A stretch of 64,000 nt of DNA from Burkholderia sp. H160 (GTDB lineage Bacteria > Pseudomonadota > Gammaproteobacteria > Burkholderiales > Burkholderiaceae), in assembly GCA_000173575.1 (NCBI GenBank), contig ABYL01000017.1, positions 16,247 to 80,246 of the forward strand. Direction: 5' to 3'. The notes beneath the pieces are model-generated. The model was not told the DNA's origin and did not search any database. It saw only the letters and a program-made list of their open reading frames with translations. Each line of letters opens with the position of its first letter. The stretch's first letter is position 1. Made by a program: the position numbers and the translations under genes. This document shows positions 20,157 through 29,199 of the stretch, piece after piece.

Positions 20157-21872
20157 ATGATGAAAATGTTGAAAAACCCTGCTACCAAGTACCGCTCATT
20201 CAAGCCGATCAATTTGACGGATCGCCAGTGGCCGTCGCGCACCATTACGCGCGCGCCGATCTGGATGAGCACCGACCTGCGCGACGGCAACCAGGCGCTG
20301 TTCGAGCCGATGAACGCCGAGCGCAAGATGCGCATGTTCAAGACGCTGGTGCAGATCGGCTTCAAGGAAATCGAAGTCGCGTTTCCGGCGGCGTCGCAGA
20401 CCGATTTCAACTTCGTGCGCGAGCTGATCGAGGGCGGCCATATTCCCGACGACGTGACGATCGAAGTGCTCACTCAGGCGCGCGACGATCTGATCGAGCG
20501 TACTTTCGAATCGTTGCGCGGCGCCCCGCGCGCGATCGTCCACCTGTACAACGCGACCGCCCCGGAATTCCGCAAGATCGTGTTCGGCCTCGAAAAGAGC
20601 GGCGTGATCGAACTCGCCCAGAAGGCCGCGCGCACGATGAAGCGCCTCGCCGACGCACAGCCGGAAACGCACTTCACGCTGCAATACAGCCCGGAAGTGT
20701 TCAGCGGCACCGAACTCGAATTCGCCAAGGAAGTCTGCGACGCGGTGTTCGATATCTGGCAACCGACGCCTGAGCACAAGGCGATCGTCAATCTGCCGGC
20801 CACCGTCGAAATGGCCACGCCGAATGTCTACGCGGACCAGATCGAATGGATGCACCGCAATCTCGCGCGCCGCGACTCGCTGATCGTCTCCGTCCACCCG
20901 CATAACGACCGCGGCACGGCCGTCGCCGCAGCGGAACTCGCGGTAATGGCGGGCGCCGATCGCGTCGAAGGCTGCCTGTTCGGCAACGGCGAGCGCACCG
21001 GCAACGTCGATCTCGTCACGCTCGCGTTGAATCTGTACACGCAGGGCGTCGACCCCGAGCTCGATTTCTCGAACATCAACGAAGTCGCTCGCACGGCCGA
21101 GGAATGCACGCAGTTGCCGGTGCATCCGCGTCATCCGTATGTCGGCGATCTCGTGTTCACTGCGTTCTCGGGCTCGCACCAGGACGCGATCAAGAAGGGC
21201 TTTGCCGCGCAGAAGCCGGACGCGATCTGGGAAGTGCCGTACATGCCCATCGATCCGAGCGACCTCGGCCGCACCTACGACTCCGTGATTCGCGTGAACA
21301 GCCAGTCGGGCAAGGGCGGCATCGCGTATCTGCTCGAGCAGAGCTACGGCGTCGTGTTGCCGCGCCGCCTGCAGGTCGACTTCAGCTCGGCCGTGCAGCG
21401 CTACACCGACGACAGCGGCCAGGAAGTCACGCCCGCGCAGATCTGGGAACTGTTCCAGCAGGAATACGTGCGCACGGCCGAGCCGGTTCGCTATATCAGC
21501 CACAGCCTCTCCGAGCATGACGGCCGTGAGCACATCAAGCTCAACGTCGAAATCAACGGCACCCCGCGCGTGCTGAGCGGCGCCGGCAACGGCCCGCTCG
21601 ACGCGCTGATGCACGCCTTCGAAGTGCCCGTGCGCATCCAGCACTACGAGGAACGCGCGCTCACGCAAGGCGCCGATGCGCGCGCGATCGCGATCGCCGA
21701 AATGGCCGGCGCCGATGTGGCCGGCAGCGCGTTCGGCGTCGGCGTCGATGCGAACCTGATCACCGCGTCGATCCGCGCCGTGATCAGCGGCGTCAACCGC
21801 TCGTATGCACGCGTGAACGCGGATGCGCAGGAGCGTTTCTTCGACGCCGCGCTCAGCGACGCGACGGTGTGA
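20157..21872 (+). CDS. leuA: 2-isopropylmalate synthase, long (type 2) form
   Basis: A 571-residue enzyme that condenses 2-oxoisovalerate with acetyl-CoA in leucine biosynthesis. [14 protein letters not shown] near residue 38 is the catalytic-site start of the HMGL-like barrel. The motif [20 protein letters not shown] carries the HXH metal site and [11 protein letters not shown] follows. The C-terminal third (after about residue 430) is the LeuA dimerisation and leucine-feedback domain, ending with the usual [19 protein letters not shown]. Three ATG codons (20157, 20160, 20166) are possible starts; 20166, giving [14 protein letters not shown], may be the real one. It stands alone, behind the leucine leader described above, and is closed by a strong terminator. 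Confidence 0.96.
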   Translation: MMKMLKNPATKYRSFKPINLTDRQWPSRTITRAPIWMSTDLRDGNQALFEPMNAERKMRMFKTLVQIGFKEIEVAFPAASQTDFNFVRELIEGGHIPDDVTIEVLTQARDDLIERTFESLRGAPRAIVHLYNATAPEFRKIVFGLEKSGVIELAQKAARTMKRLADAQPETHFTLQYSPEVFSGTELEFAKEVCDAVFDIWQPTPEHKAIVNLPATVEMATPNVYADQIEWMHRNLARRDSLIVSVHPHNDRGTAVAAAELAVMAGADRVEGCLFGNGERTGNVDLVTLALNLYTQGVDPELDFSNINEVARTAEECTQLPVHPRHPYVGDLVFTAFSGSHQDAIKKGFAAQKPDAIWEVPYMPIDPSDLGRTYDSVIRVNSQSGKGGIAYLLEQSYGVVLPRRLQVDFSSAVQRYTDDSGQEVTPAQIWELFQQEYVRTAEPVRYISHSLSEHDGREHIKLNVEINGTPRVLSGAGNGPLDALMHAFEVPVRIQHYEERALTQGADARAIAIAEMAGADVAGSAFGVGVDANLITASIRAVISGVNRSYARVNADAQERFFDAALSDATV

Positions 21873-21900
21873 CGCCTCGGTCGCAGCGCTGACAACAACA

Positions 21901-21932
21901 AAGAAGGGGCGTTTCGACGCCCCTTCTTTTTT
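21901..21932. terminator. Terminator after leuA
   Basis: AAGAAGGGGCGT (21901-21912), tetraloop TTCG, ACGCCCCTTCTT (21917-21928), then T residues to 21932. A perfect 12-bp stem with a UUCG loop. It also lies 36 bases beyond the stop of the convergent minus-strand gene ending at 21968, so it may serve both. Confidence 0.95.
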
Positions 21933-21967
21933 AATGTCGATTTATCCGCGTCAGCGTCGGCCGACGT

Positions 21968-22747
21968 TCACTGAAACACGTCCCTGCCGAAGTACTTCAG
22001 AGAAATCCGCCGATACGTACCGTCTTTTCTCATGCCGACGAGCGCGTCGTTGATCGCCACCCGTAGCTTCGGATTGCCCTTGCGGATCAGCACGGCGGAC
22101 TTGTCGCTGCTATCGGGCGACGTATCGACCGCGACGACCTTGATTTTCGCGTCAGGCTCGCGCTTCTTGTAGTCGAGAAACGATAACGAATCGTTGACGG
22201 TCGCATCGACGCGGCCCGCGACGAGCAGCTCGATCGACTCGTTAAAGCCCTGCGCCGGAATGACCAGCGCGCCGTGCGCGGCCGCGATCCTGCCGAGATT
22301 GCTGGACAGCGTATTGGCGGACTTGCGGCCCTTCAGATCATCGAAAGACCGGATCGTCGTGTTGTCCGACGCGACGATCAGCACCGCGTGCGACGTGATG
22401 TACGGGTCCGAGTAATCGTATTTGAGCTTGCGCTCGTCGGTGATGGCGACCTCGTTAACCACCGCGTCGTAGCGATTGACATCGAGACCGCCGATCAGCC
22501 CTTCCCAGTTGCCTTCGATGAATTGCGGCTTGACGCCGAGGCGCTGGGCGATCGCACTCGCGAGTTCGACGTCGAAGCCTGTCAGCTTGCCCGCGTCGTC
22601 GTGGTAGGTAAACGGTGCGTAAGTGCCTTCGGTGCCGATCCGGAACACGCCCGATGCCTTGATCTGCGCGAGATCGTCGGCGTTCGCCGGATGCGCCAGC
22701 ACGGCCTGCAACAGCGCGATCATGGCGAGTGAACGAATCGGCTTCAT
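21968..22747 (-). CDS. Amino-acid ABC transporter substrate-binding protein
   Basis: A 259-residue periplasmic protein starting at 22747. The signal peptide MKPIRSLAMIALLQAVLAHPANA is followed by the bacterial extracellular solute-binding family 3 fold: GVFRIGTEGTYAPFTYHDDAGKLTGFDVELA, GNWEGLIGGLDVNRYDAV, and SLSFLDYKKREPDAKIKVV. The pattern is closest to cystine/polar amino-acid binding proteins (FliY type). No permease or ATPase gene accompanies it in the window, so it is an orphan component here. It lies 149 bases downstream of boxA on the same strand, but nothing suggests a role in benzoate use. Confidence 0.88.
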   Translation of the reverse strand: MKPIRSLAMIALLQAVLAHPANADDLAQIKASGVFRIGTEGTYAPFTYHDDAGKLTGFDVELASAIAQRLGVKPQFIEGNWEGLIGGLDVNRYDAVVNEVAITDERKLKYDYSDPYITSHAVLIVASDNTTIRSFDDLKGRKSANTLSSNLGRIAAAHGALVIPAQGFNESIELLVAGRVDATVNDSLSFLDYKKREPDAKIKVVAVDTSPDSSDKSAVLIRKGNPKLRVAINDALVGMRKDGTYRRISLKYFGRDVFQ

Positions 22748-22896
22748 CGGACGGCTCCGGCTGGGTGGCTCCGTCGGTGGCGGACTGCGGCGCTCGGCGG
22801 TCGGTGCCGGCGCGCGGCCGGCTGCGTGGGCCGACTGTAGCAAACCGGGCGCGATTTTTAAAGCGCCCCTCGCGCGAGCGTGCCGACGCGCTCCGC

Positions 22897-24135
22897 TCAG
22901 TACGTCTCCAGATGCAGCCGACCTTCGCGCTTCAGTTTCGCCCACAGCGCTTCCCAATCGAGCTGATGCTGCTCGACGATGTCCTTGAGCGCCTGCAGCA
23001 CGCCGTCCTCCATGCCTTTGAGGCCGCACACATAGATATAGGTGTTGTCGTCCTTCAGCAGATTCGCGACGTCCGCCGCGCGTTCGCGCATCGCGTCCTG
23101 CACGTAGCGCTTCGGCTGGCCCGGCGTGCGCGAAAACGCGAGCGTCGTGTCGATGAAATCCTTCGGCAGATTCGTCAGTGGCCCGAAGTACGGCAACTCC
23201 TCCTTGGTGCGCGCGCCGAAGAACAGCATCAGCTTGCCGGTCGCGCCTTTCAGACGCTTGCGCCGGCGGTATTCGGTCATCGCGCGCATCGGCGCCGAAC
23301 CGGTGCCCGTGCAGATCATCAACAGATGCGAGTTCGGATGATTCGGCATCAGGAACGTGCTGCCGAACGGGCCGATCACGGTGACCACGTCGCCCTTCTT
23401 CAGATCGCACAGATAGTTCGAGCAGACGCCATCGATCGCGTCACCGTGCTGCTGCGAGACACGCTTGACCGTCAGCGACACGTTGTTATAGCCGGGCCGC
23501 TCGCCGTCGCGCGGACTCGCGATCGAGTACTGGCGCGCATGATGCACTCGGCCGTCGGCGGCAGCTCCCGGCGGCAGAATGCCGATCGACTGGCCTTCGA
23601 GCACCGGAAACGGCATCGCGCCGAAGTCGAGCACGATGTGATGGATGTCGCTCGACGTAGCGCTGTCGGTGAGCCGATAGTTGCCGACCACGGTCGCGGT
23701 AGTCGGCGCCTTGTGGGTGTACAGATTCACGTACGGCTTCGCGGCCGACCAAGGCGGCACGACCGCGCCGCGCACGGTGTCGACTTCGATGCCGTCCGCA
23801 TCGGCGGAGCCGTCGTCTGATACGGAAGCGGCCGCTGCTTCTTCAGCCGGCACCGCCATCGTGTTCTGCTCGGGCAACACGTCCCACGTGAACTGCTCGT
23901 CGATCGAATACGCGTCGGCTTTCAATACCGTGCGCCAGTTGTCGATTGCGCCGGTCGGGCACGGCGGCACGCAGGCCATGCAGCCGTTGCAGACGTCGGC
24001 CTTCACGACGTAGTTGTTGTCGTCGTGCGTGATCGCATCGATCGGGCAAGTCTCTTCGCAGGTATTGCAGCGAATGCAGATCTCCGGATCGATCAGATGC
24101 TGCCGCAGAACTTCGACCGATACTGGGCCGTTCAT
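22897..24135 (-). CDS. boxA: Benzoyl-CoA 2,3-epoxidase reductase subunit BoxA
   Basis: A 412-residue iron-sulfur flavoprotein. It passes electrons from NADPH to BoxB for epoxidation of benzoyl-CoA in the aerobic box pathway. The N-terminus holds two 4Fe-4S motifs: C20, C23, C26, C30 ([12 protein letters not shown]) and C49, C52, C55, C59 ([12 protein letters not shown]). The rest is a ferredoxin-NADP reductase module: [14 protein letters not shown] binds FAD, and [15 protein letters not shown] the nucleotide. The start at 24135 follows GGAGGAAGAC. It is the last gene of the minus-strand boxCBA row, 61 bases after boxB. Confidence 0.97.
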   Translation of the reverse strand: MNGPVSVEVLRQHLIDPEICIRCNTCEETCPIDAITHDDNNYVVKADVCNGCMACVPPCPTGAIDNWRTVLKADAYSIDEQFTWDVLPEQNTMAVPAEEAAAASVSDDGSADADGIEVDTVRGAVVPPWSAAKPYVNLYTHKAPTTATVVGNYRLTDSATSSDIHHIVLDFGAMPFPVLEGQSIGILPPGAAADGRVHHARQYSIASPRDGERPGYNNVSLTVKRVSQQHGDAIDGVCSNYLCDLKKGDVVTVIGPFGSTFLMPNHPNSHLLMICTGTGSAPMRAMTEYRRRKRLKGATGKLMLFFGARTKEELPYFGPLTNLPKDFIDTTLAFSRTPGQPKRYVQDAMRERAADVANLLKDDNTYIYVCGLKGMEDGVLQALKDIVEQHQLDWEALWAKLKREGRLHLETY

Positions 24136-24196
24136 GTCTTCCTCCACCAGCTAATACAGGCGGCGCGCGTGGCGCGCCTCTCGTGCATCGCCTGCT

Positions 24197-25624
24197 TCAG
24201 TTGAAGCGCACGTATTCGAAATCGACCGGCTGACGGTTCACGCCCATCGGGGGCGGCGCGATCCAGTTCGCGAACTTGCCCGGCTCGGCGACGCGCCCCA
24301 TCAGCGACGCGACGAAGGCACGGTCTTCCGGCGTGGCGAGCCACTTCGCCTCGTTCGCGGCCCATTCGGCTTCGCTGACGACGCGGCCATCGGGCGACAC
24401 GCGCGTGCCCGCGAAGGTGCCGATCTGCCGGTTGAACGCCTTGTGCGGCACCGTCATGCGAAAGTCGATGCCGGCCTTCTCGAGCACCTTGTTCCAGCGC
24501 CCGACCCCAGAGACCGAGTCCTTGATGTAGTCGTCGCGCAGCACTTCGTTCATCGCGTTGAGCATCGGCACCTCGCGCTCGACGAGCTTGCCGTCCTGCA
24601 CGTCGAGCAGCTTGTAGCTATGCTCGTTCAGGCGATGATCGTCGTCGCGCTTGCCTTCCTCGTAGCGGCCCTTCAGGCCCGAGCTATAGAACGTCGCCGC
24701 GTTCGACGAATGGTCGGCGCCGAACAGGTCGATCGTGACCGAGTAATGGAAGTTCAGATAGCGCTGGATGGTCGGCAGGTCGATCACTCCGGCCGCGCGG
24801 ATCTTCGCGACGTCGTCGGTGCCGAGTTCGTTCATCACCTGCGCGGTGCGCTGGATCACGCGCGACACGCCCGACTCGCCGACGAACATATGATGCGCTT
24901 CCTCGGTCAGCATGAACTTCGTCGTGCGCGCGAGCGGATCGAAGCCCGACTCCGCGAGCGCCGACAACTGGAACTTGCCGTCACGGTCGGTGAAGTACGT
25001 GAACATGTAGAACGCGAGCCAGTCCGGCGTTTTCTCGTTGAACGCGCCGAGAATGCGCGGATTGTCGTCGTCGCCCGAGCGGCGGCCGAGCAATGCTTCG
25101 GCTTCCTCACGACCGTCGCGGCCGAAGTAGCGATGCAGCAGATACACCATCGCCCACAGATGACGGCCTTCTTCGACGTTGACCTGGAACAGGTTGCGCA
25201 GATCGTACAGCGACGGCGCGGTCAAACCGAGGTGACGCTGCTGCTCGACCGAAGCCGGCTCCGTATCGCCCTGCGTGACGATGATGCGGCGCAGGTTCGC
25301 GCGATGCTCGCCGGGCACGTCCTGCCACGCGGCTTCGCCCTTGTGCTCGCCGAAGTGGATCTTGCGATCCTGCTCGCCCGGCGTGAGGAAAATGCCCCAG
25401 CGGTACTCCGGCATCTTCACGTAATCGAAGTGCGCCCAGCCGCCCGGGTCGACGCTGGTTGCGGTCCGCAGATACACGTCGTAACCGTGAGAGCCCTCCG
25501 GGCCCATATCGCCCCACCACGACAGAAAGTTCGGCTGCCACTGTTCGAGCGCGCGCTGCAGCGCGCGGTCGTCGGCGAGGTTGACGTTGTTCGGAATCTT
25601 TTCGCTGTAGTTGATCGAGGACAT
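24197..25624 (-). CDS. boxB: Benzoyl-CoA 2,3-epoxidase oxygenase subunit BoxB
   Basis: A 475-residue diiron oxygenase that epoxidises benzoyl-CoA at the 2,3 position. E122, E152, H155, D213, E242 and H245 (in EEGRHLW and EEAHHMF among others) are placed as expected for the diiron ligands of the described BoxB. Other family stretches are QPNFLSWWGDMGPEGS near residue 29 and YLNFHYSVTIDLFGAD. The start at 25624 begins MSSINYSEKIPNNV. The frame stays open upstream because the frameshifted end of boxC falls in the same phase; that fusion is an artefact. It lies 53 bases after boxC and 61 before boxA, so the three form one operon. Confidence 0.97.
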   Translation of the reverse strand: MSSINYSEKIPNNVNLADDRALQRALEQWQPNFLSWWGDMGPEGSHGYDVYLRTATSVDPGGWAHFDYVKMPEYRWGIFLTPGEQDRKIHFGEHKGEAAWQDVPGEHRANLRRIIVTQGDTEPASVEQQRHLGLTAPSLYDLRNLFQVNVEEGRHLWAMVYLLHRYFGRDGREEAEALLGRRSGDDDNPRILGAFNEKTPDWLAFYMFTYFTDRDGKFQLSALAESGFDPLARTTKFMLTEEAHHMFVGESGVSRVIQRTAQVMNELGTDDVAKIRAAGVIDLPTIQRYLNFHYSVTIDLFGADHSSNAATFYSSGLKGRYEEGKRDDDHRLNEHSYKLLDVQDGKLVEREVPMLNAMNEVLRDDYIKDSVSGVGRWNKVLEKAGIDFRMTVPHKAFNRQIGTFAGTRVSPDGRVVSEAEWAANEAKWLATPEDRAFVASLMGRVAEPGKFANWIAPPPMGVNRQPVDFEYVRFN

Positions 25625-25677
25625 GGTCGGTTCCCTGGGTCGGTCCCTGTTAGGAAGCTGCAGTGGCGCGACGCAGA

Positions 25678-27358
25678 TCAAACGCGCGACACGTCGAATT
25701 GCGCCTTGCTGCCCTTGCCGTACACCTTGAGCGCGCCCTTCTCGCCCACTGCGTTCGGCCGGTTGAAAATCCAGTTCTGCCAGGCGGTGAGACGGCCGAA
25801 GATGCGCGTCTCCATCGTTTCCGGCCCGTTGAAGCGCAGATTCGCTTCGAGGCCGGTCAATGCATCGGGCGACATCGCCGCGCGCTCTTCGAGTGCAATG
25901 CGGATTTCGTCGGCCCAATCGATATCGTCCGGCGACGCGGTCACGAGACCGAGGCGCTCGGCGTCGAGCGCCTTGACCGGCTGGCCGATCAGCGCGCGCA
26001 CCGCGTCGATCGGCTCGGCTTCCTCGTAGAAGCGCCGCGCGAGCCGCGATTGATGCGTCACCATGGGATACAGACCGAAGTTGACTTCCAACAGCGTGAT
26101 CGCCGGCTCCTCGTCTTCGTTGTCGGGCAGCGCGGCCATGTAGGTGCGATCGGCGGCGAACGCGAGTTCGGCGAACGTGCCGGCGAAGCACGAGCCCGGC
26201 TCGATCAGCGTAAAGATAGAGCGCGACGACACGTCGATGCGCGCGAGCGTGCGGCGCAGCATGCCGATCGTCTCGCGCACGAACCAGTGATCCTTGTGCT
26301 GCAGCAGCGTCGCATCGGCCGCTAGCAGGTGGCGTGCATCGCCTTCGGTTTTGTAACACCCAGGTGCCGATGTCGAGCTCGTTGGTGCGCATCGACAGGA
26401 TCGCATCGTCGAGTTCGCGCGCGAATTGCAGCGGCCACCAGTTCGCGCCGGCGGCGACGATCGCGGCAAGGTCGGTCGGTTGCTCTGTGTGCGGCGCGCG
26501 CGCGGTGAAGGTGGCCACACGTTTCGCTCGATCGATCGTCACGTCCACGGTTTGATAGCTGAGGCCGTCTTCGCGATCCGTCCGTTCGATGCGCGTGAGC
26601 GCGACGCCTGGCGCTCCGGCCGGACGATCGCTGTGCGCAGCGAGTTCGAGCGCGCGCGCCTGAATGGCCTGGTCGAACTGGTTCGGCTTCATGACTTCGT
26701 CGACGAGACGCCACGCCTTCGCGCGTTCACCGCGCACGCCCTCGACCACCGTGCAGAAAATATCCGCGCGATCGTGACGCACCTTGCGTTTGTCGGTCAC
26801 GCGCGTGAGACCGCCCGTGCCCGGCAGCACGCCGAGCAGCGGCACTTCCGGCAGCGACACCGAAGAGGAGCGATCGTCGATCAGATAGATTTCGTCGCAG
26901 GCGAGCGCGAGTTCATAGCCGCCGCCCGCGCATGCGCCGTTCACCGCGGCAAGAAACTTCAGGCCCGAATGGCGCGACGAATCTTCGAGCCCATTGCGGG
27001 TTTCGTTCGTGAACTTGCAGAAGTTGACCTTCCATGCATGCGACGAAAGCCCCAGCATGAAGATATTTGCGCCCGAGCAGAACACCCGGTCCTTCAGGCT
27101 CGTCACCACCACCGTGCGGACTTCCGGATGCTCGAAGCGAATCCGCTGGATCGCGTCGTGCAGTTCGATATCGACGCCGAGGTCATACGAATTGAGCTTC
27201 AGTTTGTAGCCATCGCGAATGCCGCCGTCCTCGGCGATGTCGATGCCGAGCGTCGCGACCGGACCGTTGAAGCTCAGCTTCCAGTGCTTGTACTGCGACG
27301 GCGTGGTGCGGTAGTCGACCGGCGCGGCCTGAGCAACGGCGGTGGGTGCTGTGGACAT
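25678..27358 (-). pseudogene. boxC: 2,3-epoxybenzoyl-CoA dihydrolase BoxC, frameshifted
   Basis: BoxC, a crotonase-superfamily enzyme, opens the ring of 2,3-epoxybenzoyl-CoA. The sequence from MSTAPTAVAQAAPVDYRTTP to ELDIGTWV is read in one frame, and KTEGDARHLLAADATLLQ to the end (FNRPNAVGEKGALKVYGKG, stop at 25678) in another. The total length is 1681 bases, one more than a multiple of three. Removing one base near 26354 restores GTG-TTC-AAA-ACC (WVFKTEG) and a normal 559-residue protein. Apart from this one base both halves look fully conserved (GACAGGGYELALACDEIYL; PGSCFAGTFAELAFAADRTYM), so it is either a very recent mutation or a sequencing error. AGGAG sits eight bases before the start at 27358. 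Confidence 0.88.
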
Positions 27359-27400
27359 AGGGCGTCTCCTGACTGGACGATGCAAACTGTTTTTGAACAA

Positions 27401-27438
27401 TAGTGCATCATCATAGCCACGTAAAGCACTTTAGTGCA
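27401..27438 (-). promoter_or_regulatory. Candidate BoxR operator in front of boxC
   Basis: GCACTTTAGTGC (27426-27437) is a palindrome, and a second half site TAGTGCA lies 31 bases away (27401-27407), about three helical turns. The 12-mer matches the one in front of boxR (28481-28492) at 10 of 12 positions. On the minus strand a TATGAT box (27410-27415) lies between the two sites; its -35 is weak and inside the palindrome. BzdR/BoxR operators known from Azoarcus are built from TGCA repeats, which fits. Confidence 0.6.
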
Positions 27439-27471
27439 TTTTTACAGGGAAACCCTGGCGCCCATACTCGG

Positions 27472-28452
27472 TCAGTTCACGCGCGCTTCGTCGGGCGCTT
27501 CCGCCGCGAGACGCGCGGCCAGGCGGTCGCGCAACTGCAGGTAGGCATCGGCGAGCGTCTTCTCGCTGGTGTCGAAGGTCATGTCCGCGCGCCCATAGAG
27601 CTCGGCGCGCCCGGCGAGGATGCGCTTCAGGTCATCCATCGCCTCGCGGTTGCCGGACATCGGCCGCAGATCGCCTTGCGCGACGACGCGGCGCATATGC
27701 TCCTCGGGCGTCGCCTGCAGCCACACGGTGAAACAGTGCGACAGCAGCGCGTTGAACGTGCCCGACTCCGACACGAGCCCGCCCGGCGACGCGATCACCG
27801 CGCGCGGATGCTCGTGAATCACCGCCTCCAGCGCGCGCTGCTCGTAGCGGCGATACGCGCTCGCGCCGTACAGCGAATGGATCTCCGAAGGCGGACAGCC
27901 CGCGAGCTGTTCGATCACGCGCGTGAGCTCGATGAACGGCACCTTGCGCTCCTGCGCGAGCATGCGCCCGAGCGTCGACTTGCCCGCGCCGCGCAGGCCG
28001 ATCAGCGCGATGCGGTCCTTGCGGTGCGGGTCGCGCGGTGCCTGCGCGAACATCTCCGCGAGCGCGATGCGCGCGCGCTGCAGCGCCGCCTGGTCGCGCC
28101 CCTGCAACAGCTCGCGGATCAGCAGCCATTCGGCCGACGCGGTGGTTTCGTCGCCGATCACCTCGGCGAGCGAGCAGTTCAGCGTGGCCGCGAGTTGCCG
28201 CAGCACCAGCACCGACGCATTGCCGACACCCGATTCCAGGTTCGCCAGATGCCGCTCCGACAACCCGGTTTCGGCCGCCAGCGTCTTGCGCGTCATGCCG
28301 CGGCGTGCGCGCAGCAGACGCACGCGCTCGCCCATCGCGGTGAGGAACGGGTCGCGCTCTTCGCGCTCGCCGCCACGTTCGGCCACGCGCTCGGCGCGGG
28401 GCACGTCGTCGCCGGCTTCGTCTAACGGTGCGGGAGTGTACTTTTGATTCAT
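27472..28452 (-). CDS. boxR: BoxR/BzdR-type transcriptional regulator (HTH plus shikimate-kinase-like domain)
   Basis: A 326-residue regulator. An XRE-type helix-turn-helix spans about residues 38-98 (LLRARRGMTRKTLAAETGLS, then ERHLANLESG). It is fused to a shikimate-kinase-like domain with an intact P-loop, LIGLRGAGKSTLG (150-162), and SPGGLVSESGTFNALL further on. This fusion is characteristic of BzdR and BoxR, which repress benzoate genes and are released by benzoyl-CoA. The start at 28452 (MNQKYTPAP) is chosen since the promoter lies immediately upstream at 28483-28511. It is the first gene of the minus-strand box group, 113 bases before boxC, and divergent from the benzoate-CoA ligase operon. 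Confidence 0.93.
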   Translation of the reverse strand: MNQKYTPAPLDEAGDDVPRAERVAERGGEREERDPFLTAMGERVRLLRARRGMTRKTLAAETGLSERHLANLESGVGNASVLVLRQLAATLNCSLAEVIGDETTASAEWLLIRELLQGRDQAALQRARIALAEMFAQAPRDPHRKDRIALIGLRGAGKSTLGRMLAQERKVPFIELTRVIEQLAGCPPSEIHSLYGASAYRRYEQRALEAVIHEHPRAVIASPGGLVSESGTFNALLSHCFTVWLQATPEEHMRRVVAQGDLRPMSGNREAMDDLKRILAGRAELYGRADMTFDTSEKTLADAYLQLRDRLAARLAAEAPDEARVN

Positions 28453-28480
28453 GTTTTGCGACCTCGCAACTTCGATACAT

Positions 28481-28520
28481 GTACTATAGTGCTTGACACG
28501 CACAAGGTGAACGGTTTAAT
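28481..28520. promoter_or_regulatory. Divergent overlapping promoters and candidate BoxR operator
   Basis: Plus strand: TTGACA (28493-28498), 16-base spacer, TTTAAT (28515-28520), for the DUF4863-bclA operon. Minus strand: TTCACC (complement of 28506-28511), 17-base spacer, TATAGT (complement of 28483-28488), for boxR. The near-palindrome GTACTATAGTGC (28481-28492) covers the boxR -10 box and abuts the plus-strand -35 box, so one bound BoxR could block both promoters. Confidence 0.7.
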
Positions 28521-28656
28521 TTTCGCCAAAAGCTGATCCAATCACAAACAAACTTGCGCGCCGCCTTGGCATTCAGGCGGCGTCACGGAGACGGCGTCGC
28601 AATACGCATGCACCGAAGTTCCGGCGGCCGGCGTGAGCGCGCTTCTGGAGGCTCGC

Positions 28657-29124
28657 ATGTCCCCACAGGAATTCCAGCACCTGATCGCAAGCGTCACTGG
28701 GCAACTCGCCGGGCGTCCGCTCGACGCTGCGCTCGCGGCCTGGCTCAACGACACCTGGCCCGCCGACAGCCCCACCTTCCAGGAACTCGCGAACGCATGC
28801 CGCAGCGGCGTCGCCGAAGGCTGGCTGTGCAATCGCGAGGCCGGCGGCATCCGCTACGGCCGCATCTTCAAGGCGCTGCCCGACACGCATGGATTTTCCG
28901 TCGACGTCGTCGACATGCAGGACATCGCCGGTCCGCATCACGTCCATCCGCACGGCGAGATCGATCTGATCATGCCGCTCACCGAAGGCGCGACCTTCGA
29001 CGGCCATCCGGCCGGCTGGTGCGTGTACGGCCCCGGCTCGGCGCATCATCCGACCGTCGCAAACGGTGAGGCGCTGGTGCTGTATCTGCTGCCGCGAGGC
29101 GCGATCGAATTCACGCGCGCGTAA
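28657..29124 (+). CDS. DUF4863 cupin-like protein of the benzoate cluster
   Basis: A 155-residue protein starting at 28657 (CTGGAGG upstream). The central stretch AGPHHVHPHGEIDLIMPL gives H94, H95, H97, H99 and E101, followed by H130-H131, a cupin-like set of potential metal ligands. The DUF4863 family includes 4-hydroxylaminobenzoate lyase (PnbB), and members recur in aerobic benzoyl-CoA gene clusters, where their role is not established. It is the first gene of the plus-strand operon, 75 bases before benzoate-CoA ligase and under the promoter at 28493-28520. Confidence 0.85.
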   Translation: MSPQEFQHLIASVTGQLAGRPLDAALAAWLNDTWPADSPTFQELANACRSGVAEGWLCNREAGGIRYGRIFKALPDTHGFSVDVVDMQDIAGPHHVHPHGEIDLIMPLTEGATFDGHPAGWCVYGPGSAHHPTVANGEALVLYLLPRGAIEFTRA

Positions 29125-29199
29125 GCCAGCGAGCGGCAAGCATCGAGCGGATCACGAGCGCACAACAGCCGGACCGCGCCCCCGGGATGGAGGAGACAT

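Noticed and set aside
20196-21668. 490-codon minus-strand frame opposite leuA
   Set aside because: Antisense shadow with repeated RHRR-type composition and no domain.
24197-27400. Apparent 1067-residue BoxC-BoxB fusion on the minus strand
   Set aside because: Arises because the frameshift in boxC puts its 3' part out of phase while the phase stays open into boxB; boxB has its own start at 25624.
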